Of a DNA stretch of 64,000 nucleotides, positions 18,138-26,010 are shown in pieces. Position 1 is the stretch's first letter. Every line of letters begins with the position of its first letter. The notes beneath the pieces were generated by a model. That model had not been told where the DNA came from, searched no databases, and saw only the letters and a program-made list of their open reading frames with translations. The DNA is taken from NCBI RefSeq assembly GCF_000298315.2, contig NZ_AEYE02000015.1, forward strand, positions 310,001 through 374,000, in the 5' to 3' direction. This DNA is from Rhizobium grahamii CCGE 502. Its GTDB lineage: Bacteria > Pseudomonadota > Alphaproteobacteria > Rhizobiales > Rhizobiaceae. The position numbers were made by a program, and so were the translations under genes.

Positions 18138-19685
18138 TCATAGGCCCCATGGCAGTCCGAGGGCCTTCCAGACCGCAAAGAGGCCGGTCCACAACACGAA
18201 CATCAGCACCACATAAGGAAGCATCAGGGAGACGATCGTGCCGACACCTGCGGACTTGTCGTATTTCTGGGCAAAGCCGACGACGAGTGCGAAGTAGGCA
18301 TTGAGTGGAGTGATCGCGTTCATTGGGGAATCGCCGACGCGATAGGCGGCAAGGACGGCTTCCGGTTCAACGCCAAGCTTCATGAGAAGCGGGACGAAGA
18401 CCGGAGCGAAGATTGCCCACTTGGCAATGGCGCCCGTTAGCAGCAGGTCGATGATCGCAACCACGACGATAAAGCCGATAAGCAGCGGCAGCGCACCAAT
18501 ATTGGCGGCCTGCAGCACGCCCGACAGGCTGAGCGCCATGACGGTGCCGATGTTTGTATAGGTAAAATAGGCGACAAACTGGCTCAGAACGAAGAACAGG
18601 AAGATCGTGCCGCCCATGTTCTTGATCGACTTCTCGATCGCCGCAATCACCTCGGCAAGCGTTTTCAACGTTCCGGCGCCGATGCCATAGGTCCATCCTG
18701 TTACCAGGAAGATCAGCATGATGAGAGCAATCAGCCCGTTCATGAAGGGTGAGTTGCCGATGAGCTCGCCGGTATCGGGATTGCGCAAAGGCGCGCCGCT
18801 CGGGATGGTCAACAGTAGGAAAACAACCAGCAGACCGATAAGGCCGTATAGTGCGAACCGCAAGCCGCGCGATTCCTGCTCAGAAAGGGTGGCCCCTTGA
18901 GCCTGCACACCGCCTTCCGCCGCTGCCGGGTCATACTCACCAAGCCTGGGCGCGATGATACGGTCGGTGATAAAGGCAACGACAACGGTCAGGAACAGCA
19001 CCGAGGCGATGGAAAACCAGACATTGGACGCCAGACCGATTGATCGCCCCGGATCAACAAGATGCGCCGCGTCATTGGTAAATTCAACGAGCACGGCATC
19101 GAGCGGTTTGATCAACATATTGACCGTGAAGGCACCAGCCACTGCAGCAAAACCAAGCGCAAGACCAGCCAATGGGTGCCGCCCCACAGCCAAATAGGCA
19201 ACGCCGGCAAGTGGTATCAGCACGAGGTAACCGGCATCTGCCGCAATGCTTGCAAGGATGCCGACGAATGCCAGGATATAAGTCAGCGCCCAACTCGGGG
19301 AGACAATGACGAGCTTGCGTATCAGTGCTGTGACGAGACCGGATTCTTCGGCCACGCCCGCGCCGATCATGGCAGCGATCATCAAGCCGACAGCCGTAAA
19401 GCTCATGAAGTTGGGAATAAGGGACGAATATAGAAAGCGAATGCCCTCCACATTCAGCAGGCTTCTGATCGATGTCGACGCCTGCTCAACCGCGTGCGTA
19501 TCGGGATTGATGCGCTCGTAGCTTACGGCAGCTCCGAAGGCGCCAAGTACAGCTGACAAGACGATGACGATGCCAATCAGGATCAGGAAAATGATCACAG
19601 GATGGGGAACCATGTTTCCCACTTTTTCGACGCCGTCGAGGAACCTCTGCATCGTGGTCTTTGATGCGGCATTGGCAGTGGCCAT
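18138..19685 (-). CDS. AbgT-family transporter
   Basis: A 515-residue membrane protein of the AbgT family, which includes the E. coli p-aminobenzoyl-glutamate importer and proton-driven sulfonamide exporters. Family features are VEKVGNMVPHPVIIFL at the N-terminus, the LVLIPLAGVAYLAVGRHPLAG block (about 155-175), GDSPMNAITPLNAYF (about 450) and roughly a dozen helices. It is followed directly by an M20 peptidase, a combination like abgT with abgAB, so import of a peptide-like or aminobenzoyl-glutamate substrate and its cleavage is a reasonable inference. ATG 19685 is preceded by GGAGGCAAGAC. Confidence 0.92.
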   Translation of the reverse strand: MATANAASKTTMQRFLDGVEKVGNMVPHPVIIFLILIGIVIVLSAVLGAFGAAVSYERINPDTHAVEQASTSIRSLLNVEGIRFLYSSLIPNFMSFTAVGLMIAAMIGAGVAEESGLVTALIRKLVIVSPSWALTYILAFVGILASIAADAGYLVLIPLAGVAYLAVGRHPLAGLALGFAAVAGAFTVNMLIKPLDAVLVEFTNDAAHLVDPGRSIGLASNVWFSIASVLFLTVVVAFITDRIIAPRLGEYDPAAAEGGVQAQGATLSEQESRGLRFALYGLIGLLVVFLLLTIPSGAPLRNPDTGELIGNSPFMNGLIALIMLIFLVTGWTYGIGAGTLKTLAEVIAAIEKSIKNMGGTIFLFFVLSQFVAYFTYTNIGTVMALSLSGVLQAANIGALPLLIGFIVVVAIIDLLLTGAIAKWAIFAPVFVPLLMKLGVEPEAVLAAYRVGDSPMNAITPLNAYFALVVGFAQKYDKSAGVGTIVSLMLPYVVLMFVLWTGLFAVWKALGLPWGL

Positions 19686-20042
19686 GTCTTGCCTCCAGTT
19701 GAACCGACGTATGTCGCACCCAATGGGTGGTCAAATGAGCTCGCTTGGTGCGTTGCCTTTACAGTGGTCGGCCTGCGAAATGGCGCGAATAGAACGCTGG
19801 GGATCAACCGCTTTTACGCGCCGCCGGCAACTGAACCCTTTGCTGTAACGAACCAATATGATGTTATAATGCAATGGCTAAGCGCTATCCTGTCTGCTGA
19901 TTCAAGTGTGCCGTTACGGGAGCTAAAATCAGCGTACTCTTTCGGTTACGGGAATGCTGGGTATCGCAAGTCCAGACCGCGTCAGGATTGCTGAGTTCGC
20001 CGCACAACCTGCTCACGCGAATGATGCCGCCTGTCTTCATCG
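19686..20042. other. Intergenic region, no gene seen
   Basis: 357 bases upstream of the AbgT gene and downstream of the glycine-zipper gene. No frame has credible codon composition. An AT-rich patch around 19850-19870 may be part of a promoter. Confidence 0.4.
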
Positions 20043-20300
20043 CTAGCGCGGGCAGGCTGCGATATATCGCCGACCGTTGCGATCCCGAAACTCGCACTGC
20101 CCCGGACGACCGGCCACGTTGCCGATCACGGCGCCGGAGGCTCCACCGATCGCCGCGCCGACGGCCGCACCACGCACATCGTTCGTGACGGCACCACCAA
20201 CCACCGCACCAGTGGCGGCGCCGATACCCGCGCCTTGTTGCGTCGGCGTGCAGCTCGTAAGCGCTAGGCCCGCCAACGAGAAAATTAGTAACCTCTTCAT
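20043..20300 (-). CDS. Glycine-zipper outer-membrane lipoprotein
   Basis: An 85-residue predicted lipoprotein. A signal peptide ends with LALTSC (Cys17). The middle (about 23-65) is a glycine zipper, a run of Gly/Ala at four-residue spacing (GAGIGAATGAVVGGAV and AAVGAAIGGASGAVIG), followed by a short hydrophilic end with two Cys residues. Such proteins insert in or span membranes and are often envelope-stress genes of unknown detail. AAAGGGGAG precedes ATG 20300. It appears monocistronic. Confidence 0.85.
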   Translation of the reverse strand: MKRLLIFSLAGLALTSCTPTQQGAGIGAATGAVVGGAVTNDVRGAAVGAAIGGASGAVIGNVAGRPGQCEFRDRNGRRYIAACPR

Positions 20301-20963
20301 TAATCTCCCCTTTGCGACATTTTACAAATCCGACGACCGTAGGAGAAAGGCGTTGCTTGCAGTGACTATAGTGTGGCCAAGATGGCTGTGATCAGCATAG
20401 AATCCCAAAACCAAGCTCTGAGTTCAAATCTCTGGACGATGTGGCATGGCTTCTCTGGTCCGACGATTGCAAGTGAGAACGCCGCCTGGTGGAGACGGCG
20501 GACCGCTTCGGTACCCCATTCTCTCCAACGGGCGGGGGACCTTCACCGCATCGGGGGTGTGCCGGGGAATTCGTCGTCCATTTCCTCGACATGAGGAAGA
20601 TGAACCGTGACAAGGGTGGGTAGGAGTTCGCCATCTTCCATCTTTTTCAAGTATGTGTAGCTGCCCCAGACCTTTTTTCGCGACGAATCCCAAACACTGC
20701 CTCCTGCCATGCTTCGATACTGGCGACCTGGTGCGTCTTCCTCTTTCGCATGGCCCATCCCTCTGGGATCACACGGCGACCGCTCTCCCTGACGGGCAGC
20801 TTGCCCTGAAGCCCGATAAGTCGACCTGCATTGAAGAACTCACTGCCTATCCTCGACAATTCACCCCCGATATTGCTGACAATTATGCAACCAAAACACC
20901 AATTGCTACGGTTGACTTTCCCCGCGGCATCGAGCTTCTCTTACCCGAATGGGAGTGAATTTC
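20301..20963. other. Intergenic region with possible broken minus-strand gene
   Basis: 663 bases before the GntR gene. Two overlapping minus-strand frames (20543-20758 and 20647-20859) each have a protein-like stretch in a different phase: one with IPEGWAMRKRKTHQVASIEAW, the other with SYTYLKKMEDGELLPTLVTV. They may be one short gene broken by a frameshift, but I do not recognise the product. The last 100 bases contain a GntR-type palindrome. Confidence 0.25.
20872..20883. promoter_or_regulatory. Predicted GntR/FCD operator before the regulator's own gene
   Basis: ATTGCTGACAAT lies 81 bases upstream of the GntR start and differs at two central positions from ATTGTAGACAAT in the intergenic region upstream of the Aap-like operon. 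The outer ATTG/CAAT arms are the same. This suggests autoregulation. Sequence match is seen; binding is inferred. Confidence 0.5.
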
Positions 20964-21641
20964 ATGACCGAACAACCTGGCCCGTCTGCGCGACAAATTG
21001 TCGAGAAAGTCTGGCTATCTATCGCTGAGCGCAGGCTCCGCCCTGGTATTCAGCTCAAGGAAGAGCAACTGGCGGCGATTTTCAACGTCAGCCGCGCCCG
21101 CATCCGCCAGGCGCTCACCGTGCTTGAACGCGATGGTCTCGTCACGATCATTCCCAATCGGGGCGCGTTCGTCTCCAAGCCTTCGGTCGAGGAGGCCCGC
21201 GATGTCTTCTTCGTACGCCGCACGGTGGAGCGTTGCGTCGTCGAACGCCTGTGCCAGTCGGTCAACAAAGCCGACCTCAGGCGGCTGCGCGACCATGTTG
21301 CCAAGGAACGGGTTGCCAATGCCGCGGACGTCACGAGCGACATCATCAAGCTTTCCGGTGGCTTCCACCTACTGCTTGCCGAAACCGTCGGCTCCGACTT
21401 CCTGTTCACGACGATGAGGGATCTGATCGCCCGCTCATCGCTGATCACTGCTGTCTACCGCAACACGAACCGCTTCAATTGCGGACCTGACGAGCATGAG
21501 GAGATCGTCGAGGCGATCGCCGCCAAGGATGCCAAGAAGGCCACTCACCTGATGGCCCATCACCTAGAGCACGTTGAATCAGAACTCGACCTCAGCGAAA
21601 TCCGCGACCTTTCCCATGACTTGCGAGCAGCCCTTGCGTAG
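20964..21641 (+). CDS. GntR-family regulator (FCD domain)
   Basis: A 225-residue regulator of the FadR/FCD subgroup. The N-terminal winged helix (about 10-75) includes LKEEQLAAIFNVSRARIRQAL and LVTIIPNRGAFVSKP; the C-terminal all-helical FCD ligand domain (about 85-215) has the HxxLLAETVG and DEHEEIVEAI elements, whose His/Asp residues usually bind a metal and a carboxylated ligand. The start at 20964 has GGGAG at 20951-20955; ATG 20949 would also be in frame. The convergent amidohydrolases and the Aap-like importer beyond them are the probable targets. Confidence 0.92.
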   Translation: MTEQPGPSARQIVEKVWLSIAERRLRPGIQLKEEQLAAIFNVSRARIRQALTVLERDGLVTIIPNRGAFVSKPSVEEARDVFFVRRTVERCVVERLCQSVNKADLRRLRDHVAKERVANAADVTSDIIKLSGGFHLLLAETVGSDFLFTTMRDLIARSSLITAVYRNTNRFNCGPDEHEEIVEAIAAKDAKKATHLMAHHLEHVESELDLSEIRDLSHDLRAALA

Positions 21642-21763
21642 CTGTATCCTGAAGCAGATGTCGCTGCCTCGATAGCCCTAGGTCGCCTGGGAGTTCACGG
21701 GTGGCGTTGTTTGTCGCGGTGATCCGGAAATTCTAGCTCGAGATAGCGGACGTCGATGACCGC

Positions 21764-23257
21764 CTACCGAACTTCCCCCAGGTCAGCGTCGACCGGATAG
21801 CTGGAACCGAAGATCTCCGAGACCGGAGGATTGCCCCAGCTTCGTTCGGGATACTTGGCGATCAGCCCGTCATACTGGGCCTGCGCCCTCACCCGCGCCT
21901 TCTCCATGTCGATGCCCGCCAGCTTTCGAGAAAGCATCGAGACGCGGCCGTCGACGAACACAGCGCATGTGACCTTGCCCGAACCACCGGTGACCAAAGT
22001 CGTAATAGGATCGATTGACGGCGCCATGATCACGTCGTCGAGGTCGAAGACGGCGATATCGGCGCGAGCCCCGGCCGAGAGATGACCGAGGTCCGACCGG
22101 CCGAGCGCACGCGCGCCGCCAAGCGTCGCGGCATCGAACAGATCGGCTGAGCGAAGCCGATCCGGCCCGCCGTCGTTGACGCGGCCCGTGATCAATCCGA
22201 CGAGCAAGTTCATCCACATATCCGCTGGCGCGGTATCCGTGCCCATGGCGACGTTGATGCCACGCTTGCGGCAGGCCGAGAAGGAATTGAGCGTGCTCCC
22301 GCCACGGCCTGAGACCAGCGGGCAATGAACGATGGAAACGCCGTTTTTCGCGTAGAGGGTAAGATCCTCCTCCGTTGCATTGGTGGCGTGAGGCGCGATC
22401 AAGCGGTCGCTCAAGAGGCCGGCTTTGGCAAGCCAGACCGGGGCGGTCGAGCCGTGCAGCATGCGAACAGTATCGACCTCCATGGCGCCTTGCGCCATGT
22501 GCAGGCGGAACTTGCAACCGAGGTCTCGGGCCGCGGCATCCGTGCGCTGGAGGAGTGCCAGGGTAGACGTCTCGACGCGGTCGGGCGCCAGCATTCCACG
22601 GACGAGATCGCCGTGACGACCGTTCTGCCGCTCGATGTAAGCGACAGCGTCCTTCAGGCCCTTCAAGCCGCGCTCCTCATCGAAGACCGGCAGCATGCGT
22701 CCCGGCTCTTCCAGCACCATGCCGCCGGAGCGATAGGCCGGGCCGAGGTAGACGCGAAGACCGAGTTCGCCGGCCGCGTCGGCCGCCGCATCGAATTCCT
22801 CCACCGTCTCGCCCCACTCGCGGTAAAACAGCGAGGAAATCGGCGCTGCCGTGGTGATGCCGTTCAGCAGCAGCTGACCGAAGGCGAAGCGCTTCTGGAA
22901 GGCCAGTTCGTCCCGGCTGTACATCTCATAGGGGCCGGCCTCGACATAGGAGCGCGGCCAGACGCGACCCTTGGCCCAGCCGGGATGATTGTCGATGCCG
23001 AGAATGGTCGTGTCGAGATCGGACAGTGCGTCGAGATCGATCAGGCCGGGGCTGATCAGTGCATTGCCGAAATCGATGCGCCGGGCGACTTCCCCGGGGA
23101 ACCGATGGCCGACGAAGAGAATTTCGTTGTTATCGAATACCACTTCGCCATTGCGCAGCAGGCGGTGGGAGCCGTTCTTGTGGCCGACAACCCAGCTTGC
23201 GGTAAGAAGTGTGCGGCCTTCAGGGCGGCGGCCGAGGTCCAGGGATGCTTCCTTCAT
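21764..23257 (-). CDS. Amidohydrolase-superfamily protein lacking the first HxH motif
   Basis: A 497-residue protein with the TRZ/ATZ/cytosine-deaminase type fold. It has the expected PGLID strand end near residue 73, but the following metal-binding HxH is replaced (LDAL). Later landmarks remain: FRLHMAQG, APHATNATEEDL, a C-terminal beta-sandwich signature GARADIAVFDLDD and MGTDTAPADMW with the catalytic-type Asp. It therefore either uses a reduced metal site or has lost hydrolase activity. ATG 23257 overlaps the upstream deaminase stop (TGATG), so the two genes are translationally coupled; GTG 23260 is an alternative start. The substrate is unknown but probably a nitrogen heterocycle or amide. 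Confidence 0.82.
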   Translation of the reverse strand: MKEASLDLGRRPEGRTLLTASWVVGHKNGSHRLLRNGEVVFDNNEILFVGHRFPGEVARRIDFGNALISPGLIDLDALSDLDTTILGIDNHPGWAKGRVWPRSYVEAGPYEMYSRDELAFQKRFAFGQLLLNGITTAAPISSLFYREWGETVEEFDAAADAAGELGLRVYLGPAYRSGGMVLEEPGRMLPVFDEERGLKGLKDAVAYIERQNGRHGDLVRGMLAPDRVETSTLALLQRTDAAARDLGCKFRLHMAQGAMEVDTVRMLHGSTAPVWLAKAGLLSDRLIAPHATNATEEDLTLYAKNGVSIVHCPLVSGRGGSTLNSFSACRKRGINVAMGTDTAPADMWMNLLVGLITGRVNDGGPDRLRSADLFDAATLGGARALGRSDLGHLSAGARADIAVFDLDDVIMAPSIDPITTLVTGGSGKVTCAVFVDGRVSMLSRKLAGIDMEKARVRAQAQYDGLIAKYPERSWGNPPVSEIFGSSYPVDADLGEVR

Positions 23258-24450
23258 CACGGCATCTCCACAATCGCCTTGCCCTGTCGGGCAATAACGC
23301 GGCCGTTCTTGACGACCAGTGGTCGGGGAGCGGTGTCGACGACGGCGTGCGCAAGTGTCTCCCCGGTCAGAAGCGTGAAATCGGCATTGCAGCCAACATC
23401 AAGGCCGTAGCCGTCGATCCGCATGACGTCGGCGCCGCCCTTTGAGACGACGTGCAGAACATGGGCAAGCTCCTGGTCCGTGCGCAGTCCGTTCTTCATG
23501 CCGATCACCTTTGCGCGGTCGAGCATGTCGGGCTGCCCCCACGGGCCCCAGGTATCGCGTATGCCGTCGCAGCCACCGCCGACACGCACTTCCGCTTCCT
23601 TGAGCCGCATGATCGAGGGCACGTTGACGGAGGGAGCACCCGTCGTCAGGATCGCAACATCGAGACGGGCGATCTCTTCAATCAGCTTGCCAACCCTGAC
23701 GTAGTCGTTCATGCCGAGCGCAAAGGCGTGGCTGATCGCCACCTTGCCTTCCATGCCGTTGGCGCGAATGCGCTCGAAGATCAGTTCCATGGTGAAGGCG
23801 CCGAGATCTGCGGCTTCATGCAGATGGATATCGATCGGAACGCCGTGTCTCACGGCAAGTGTAAACAGGATGTCCAGTTGCCCCTTTGGATCGCGGTCGA
23901 TGCCGCAGGGATCGATGCCACCCAGCACTTCGCAGCCCTGCGCCAGGGCCTCGTCCAACAACTCCACCGTACCGGGCATGACCATGACGCCCGACTGCGG
24001 GAAGGCGACAATCTCGATATCGATGATGTCCTTCAACGCGTCTCGCGTCTTCCACACCCCCTCGACCAGCGACAGTCCGTGCCTGGTGTCGATATCAACA
24101 TGGCTGCGGATGTGGCTCGCGCCGTTCGCCGCAAGGCCGATCGCATGCCGCATCGATTGCCGGTGTGCGTTGATGCCGATCTCTTGCCGGTTTTCCCTTT
24201 CGAAATCGATCCGCCCGCGCAGGATCGCGGGGCGATCGTTGACATGCCAGGGCATGCCCCAGGTCGTCTTGTCGAGATGGGTGTGGGCGTCGATCAGGCC
24301 CGGCACGACTATCGCGCCGTTGGCATCCTCCACGGCCATGCCGTCTTCTGGCCGATACGATCCAAGACCCGCGATCTTGCCATGCCTGATCAGGATGTCG
24401 CAGCTTTGGCCAGCCATCGGCCTGACATTGCGGAGTAAGAGATCGTGCAT
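23257..24450 (-). CDS. Cytosine-deaminase-like amidohydrolase
   Basis: A 397-residue cytoplasmic metal-dependent hydrolase. The motifs resemble CodA: PGLIDAHTHLDKT (His56, His58), DIHLHE (His209, His211, Glu212), SHAFALG (His241) and GGCDGIRDTWGPWG (Asp295). These bind the metal and activate water for deamination or ring hydrolysis of a cyclic substrate. It is the first gene of a two-gene operon with the HxH-less relative, and is divergent from an Aap-like importer with shared palindromes between. The natural substrate (cytosine, creatinine-like, hydantoin-like or other) cannot be fixed from sequence. Confidence 0.85.
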   Translation of the reverse strand: MHDLLLRNVRPMAGQSCDILIRHGKIAGLGSYRPEDGMAVEDANGAIVVPGLIDAHTHLDKTTWGMPWHVNDRPAILRGRIDFERENRQEIGINAHRQSMRHAIGLAANGASHIRSHVDIDTRHGLSLVEGVWKTRDALKDIIDIEIVAFPQSGVMVMPGTVELLDEALAQGCEVLGGIDPCGIDRDPKGQLDILFTLAVRHGVPIDIHLHEAADLGAFTMELIFERIRANGMEGKVAISHAFALGMNDYVRVGKLIEEIARLDVAILTTGAPSVNVPSIMRLKEAEVRVGGGCDGIRDTWGPWGQPDMLDRAKVIGMKNGLRTDQELAHVLHVVSKGGADVMRIDGYGLDVGCNADFTLLTGETLAHAVVDTAPRPLVVKNGRVIARQGKAIVEMP

Positions 24451-24716
24451 GGGTTACCTCCGTTTCGGCTTGTGCGCATCACGTGGGCCAGTTGCCAGGA
24501 TGCTGCTCGGTCCGTCCGGTAATGGGCGGACAGTTTTGAACAATGACTTCTGGAGTTGGGAGAAAGCCCACACGGAAGGCTGGTCCAGCTCGTTTGCAGC
24601 CAGTCCAAGCCGCAACGCCTCGCTACACTGGCAGGGCGAATGCTCCTCCGCGAGCAACCACCTCCCTTGCTCCCGCGTCGGCTATTAAGGCAGCCTTCGA
24701 AGCTATGTCAACGTGA

Positions 24717-24728
24717 ATTGTCTACAAT
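24717..24728. promoter_or_regulatory. Predicted GntR/FCD operator 1
   Basis: ATTGTCTACAAT, a near-palindrome (ATTGT-CT-ACAAT with mismatched centre). Its reverse complement is exactly the site at 24846-24857. The form fits the TTGTxxACAA-type operators known for the FCD subfamily of GntR. Confidence 0.6.
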
Positions 24729-24845
24729 CTCTTGCTGAGACAAAAGACTGCGGCCACGCTCCACATGCTTGCACACACGTGTTTCACAGCCGTCAGAACT
24801 TCCCCGATCAAAAGACAGGCCATACGTTGTCAACGCGAATAATGT

Positions 24846-24857
24846 ATTGTAGACAAT
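24846..24857. promoter_or_regulatory. Predicted GntR/FCD operator 2
   Basis: ATTGTAGACAAT, the exact reverse complement of the site at 24717-24728, 73 bases before the importer binding-protein start. This position would overlap or lie near the promoter of the importer operon, which fits repression. Confidence 0.6.
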
Positions 24858-24930
24858 TTTGGAGGCATTATCGTACCCAAGGCAAAGAGGAGTTGCCGAC
24901 GATAATTCCACCACCAGGACGGAGGAATGA

Positions 24931-25953
24931 ATGAAAGGATTGACTCTGGCCGGCTGCCTCAGCGCAGCTCTCGGCTTTCTGGCCACTGCTGCGATCGCGA
25001 ACGCCGACACACTCGACACGGTGAAACAGCGCGGCAAGCTGATCTGCGGCGTGTCGCTCGCGACGCCGGGTTTTGCAGCACCGAACGACCAAGGGCGCAT
25101 GGAGGGCTTCGACGCCGATATCTGCCGCGCAATCGCGGCGGCAGCCTTGGGCGACGGAGACAAGGTCGAATATGTTCCGACCAACATCAACACCCGCTTC
25201 CAGGCCCTGCAGTCCGGCGAGATCGACGTGCTCTCACGCCAGACGACGCAAACCTACAGCCGCGAAGCCTCCCTTGGTCTCGATTTCGCGCCCGTCGTCT
25301 TCTATGACGGTCAGGGTCTCATGGTGCCAAAGTCGCTCGGCGTTACCAGCGCCGCAGAGCTGAAGGACGCCGCGATCTGCACGCTGCCGGGCACGACGAC
25401 GGCGCAGAACCTCAGCGATTTCTTCGGCAAGCTGGGCTCCAAGTTCGAACTCGTCGTTTTCGAAAGCCCGGATGAAAACCGTGCTGCCTTCTTCAGTGGC
25501 CGTTGCGACGCAATCTCCTCGGACCGCTCTGACCTTGCCTCGATCCGCGCTGTGTCCAACAAGCCAGACGATTATGTGGTCCTGCCGGAGACGATCTCGA
25601 AGGAGCCCCTAGCACCAGCTGTTCGCCAGAACGATTCCAACTGGCGCGACATCGTGTCCTGGTCCGTCTGGATGCTGATGGCGGCAGAGGAAAAGGGCAT
25701 CACAAAGGCCAATGTCGACGAAAAGCTGAAGAGCGACGACCAGGAAATCCAGCGCATGCTTGGTGTCAACGACAACCTGGGCGAGATGCTGAAGCTCGAC
25801 GACAAGTGGGCCTATAACATCATCAAGTCTGTTGGCAATTACGGCGAAGTCTTCGACCGCGCCCTTGGTGAAAAGACCCGCCTCGCCATGACCCGCGGCC
25901 CGAACGCGCCCTGGAATTCTGGTGGTCTGCTCTACGCTCCCCCGTTCCGTTGA
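24931..25953 (+). CDS. Amino-acid ABC transporter substrate-binding protein (AapJ-like)
   Basis: A 340-residue periplasmic binding protein. A signal peptide ends at ANA (about residue 25). The family-3 binding core follows, with GKLICGVSLATPGFA, the GFDADICRAIAAAALGD block, DVLSRQTTQTYSREASLGLDF and, near the C-terminus, YNIIKSVGNYGEVFDR, all typical of the general L-amino-acid binding protein AapJ. The start has a strong GGAGG site at 24921. It is the first gene of a binding protein-permease-permease operon. Its neighbours are amidohydrolases, so the ligand may be a nitrogenous compound rather than a plain amino acid. Confidence 0.9.
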   Translation: MKGLTLAGCLSAALGFLATAAIANADTLDTVKQRGKLICGVSLATPGFAAPNDQGRMEGFDADICRAIAAAALGDGDKVEYVPTNINTRFQALQSGEIDVLSRQTTQTYSREASLGLDFAPVVFYDGQGLMVPKSLGVTSAAELKDAAICTLPGTTTAQNLSDFFGKLGSKFELVVFESPDENRAAFFSGRCDAISSDRSDLASIRAVSNKPDDYVVLPETISKEPLAPAVRQNDSNWRDIVSWSVWMLMAAEEKGITKANVDEKLKSDDQEIQRMLGVNDNLGEMLKLDDKWAYNIIKSVGNYGEVFDRALGEKTRLAMTRGPNAPWNSGGLLYAPPFR

Positions 25954-25960
25954 GACAACA

Positions 25961-25985
25961 TTGCGCCCGCAGCTTGCGGGCGCAA
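25961..25985 (+). terminator. Perfect hairpin after the binding-protein gene
   Basis: TTGCGCCCGCA and TGCGGGCGCAA form a perfect 11-bp stem with a 3-base loop, 8 bases after the stop codon. No T-run follows, so it more likely causes partial termination or protects the 3' end of the binding-protein mRNA. Confidence 0.65.
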
Positions 25986-26010
25986 TCACCTCGCGCGGTT
26001 TCTCATCGGA

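Larger units (their letters stand above)
24451..24930. promoter_or_regulatory. Divergent control region between amidohydrolase and importer operons
   Basis: 480 bases without a credible gene. It carries two identical 12-bp sites in opposite orientation, at 24717-24728 and 24846-24857, and must contain the promoters of both operons. Confidence 0.6.

Noticed and set aside
22325-24438. Long plus-strand frames (361, 328 and 325 residues) opposite the two amidohydrolases
   Set aside because: They are antisense shadows of GC-rich genes: the minus-strand frames have complete family motifs, while these have none and no ribosome sites.
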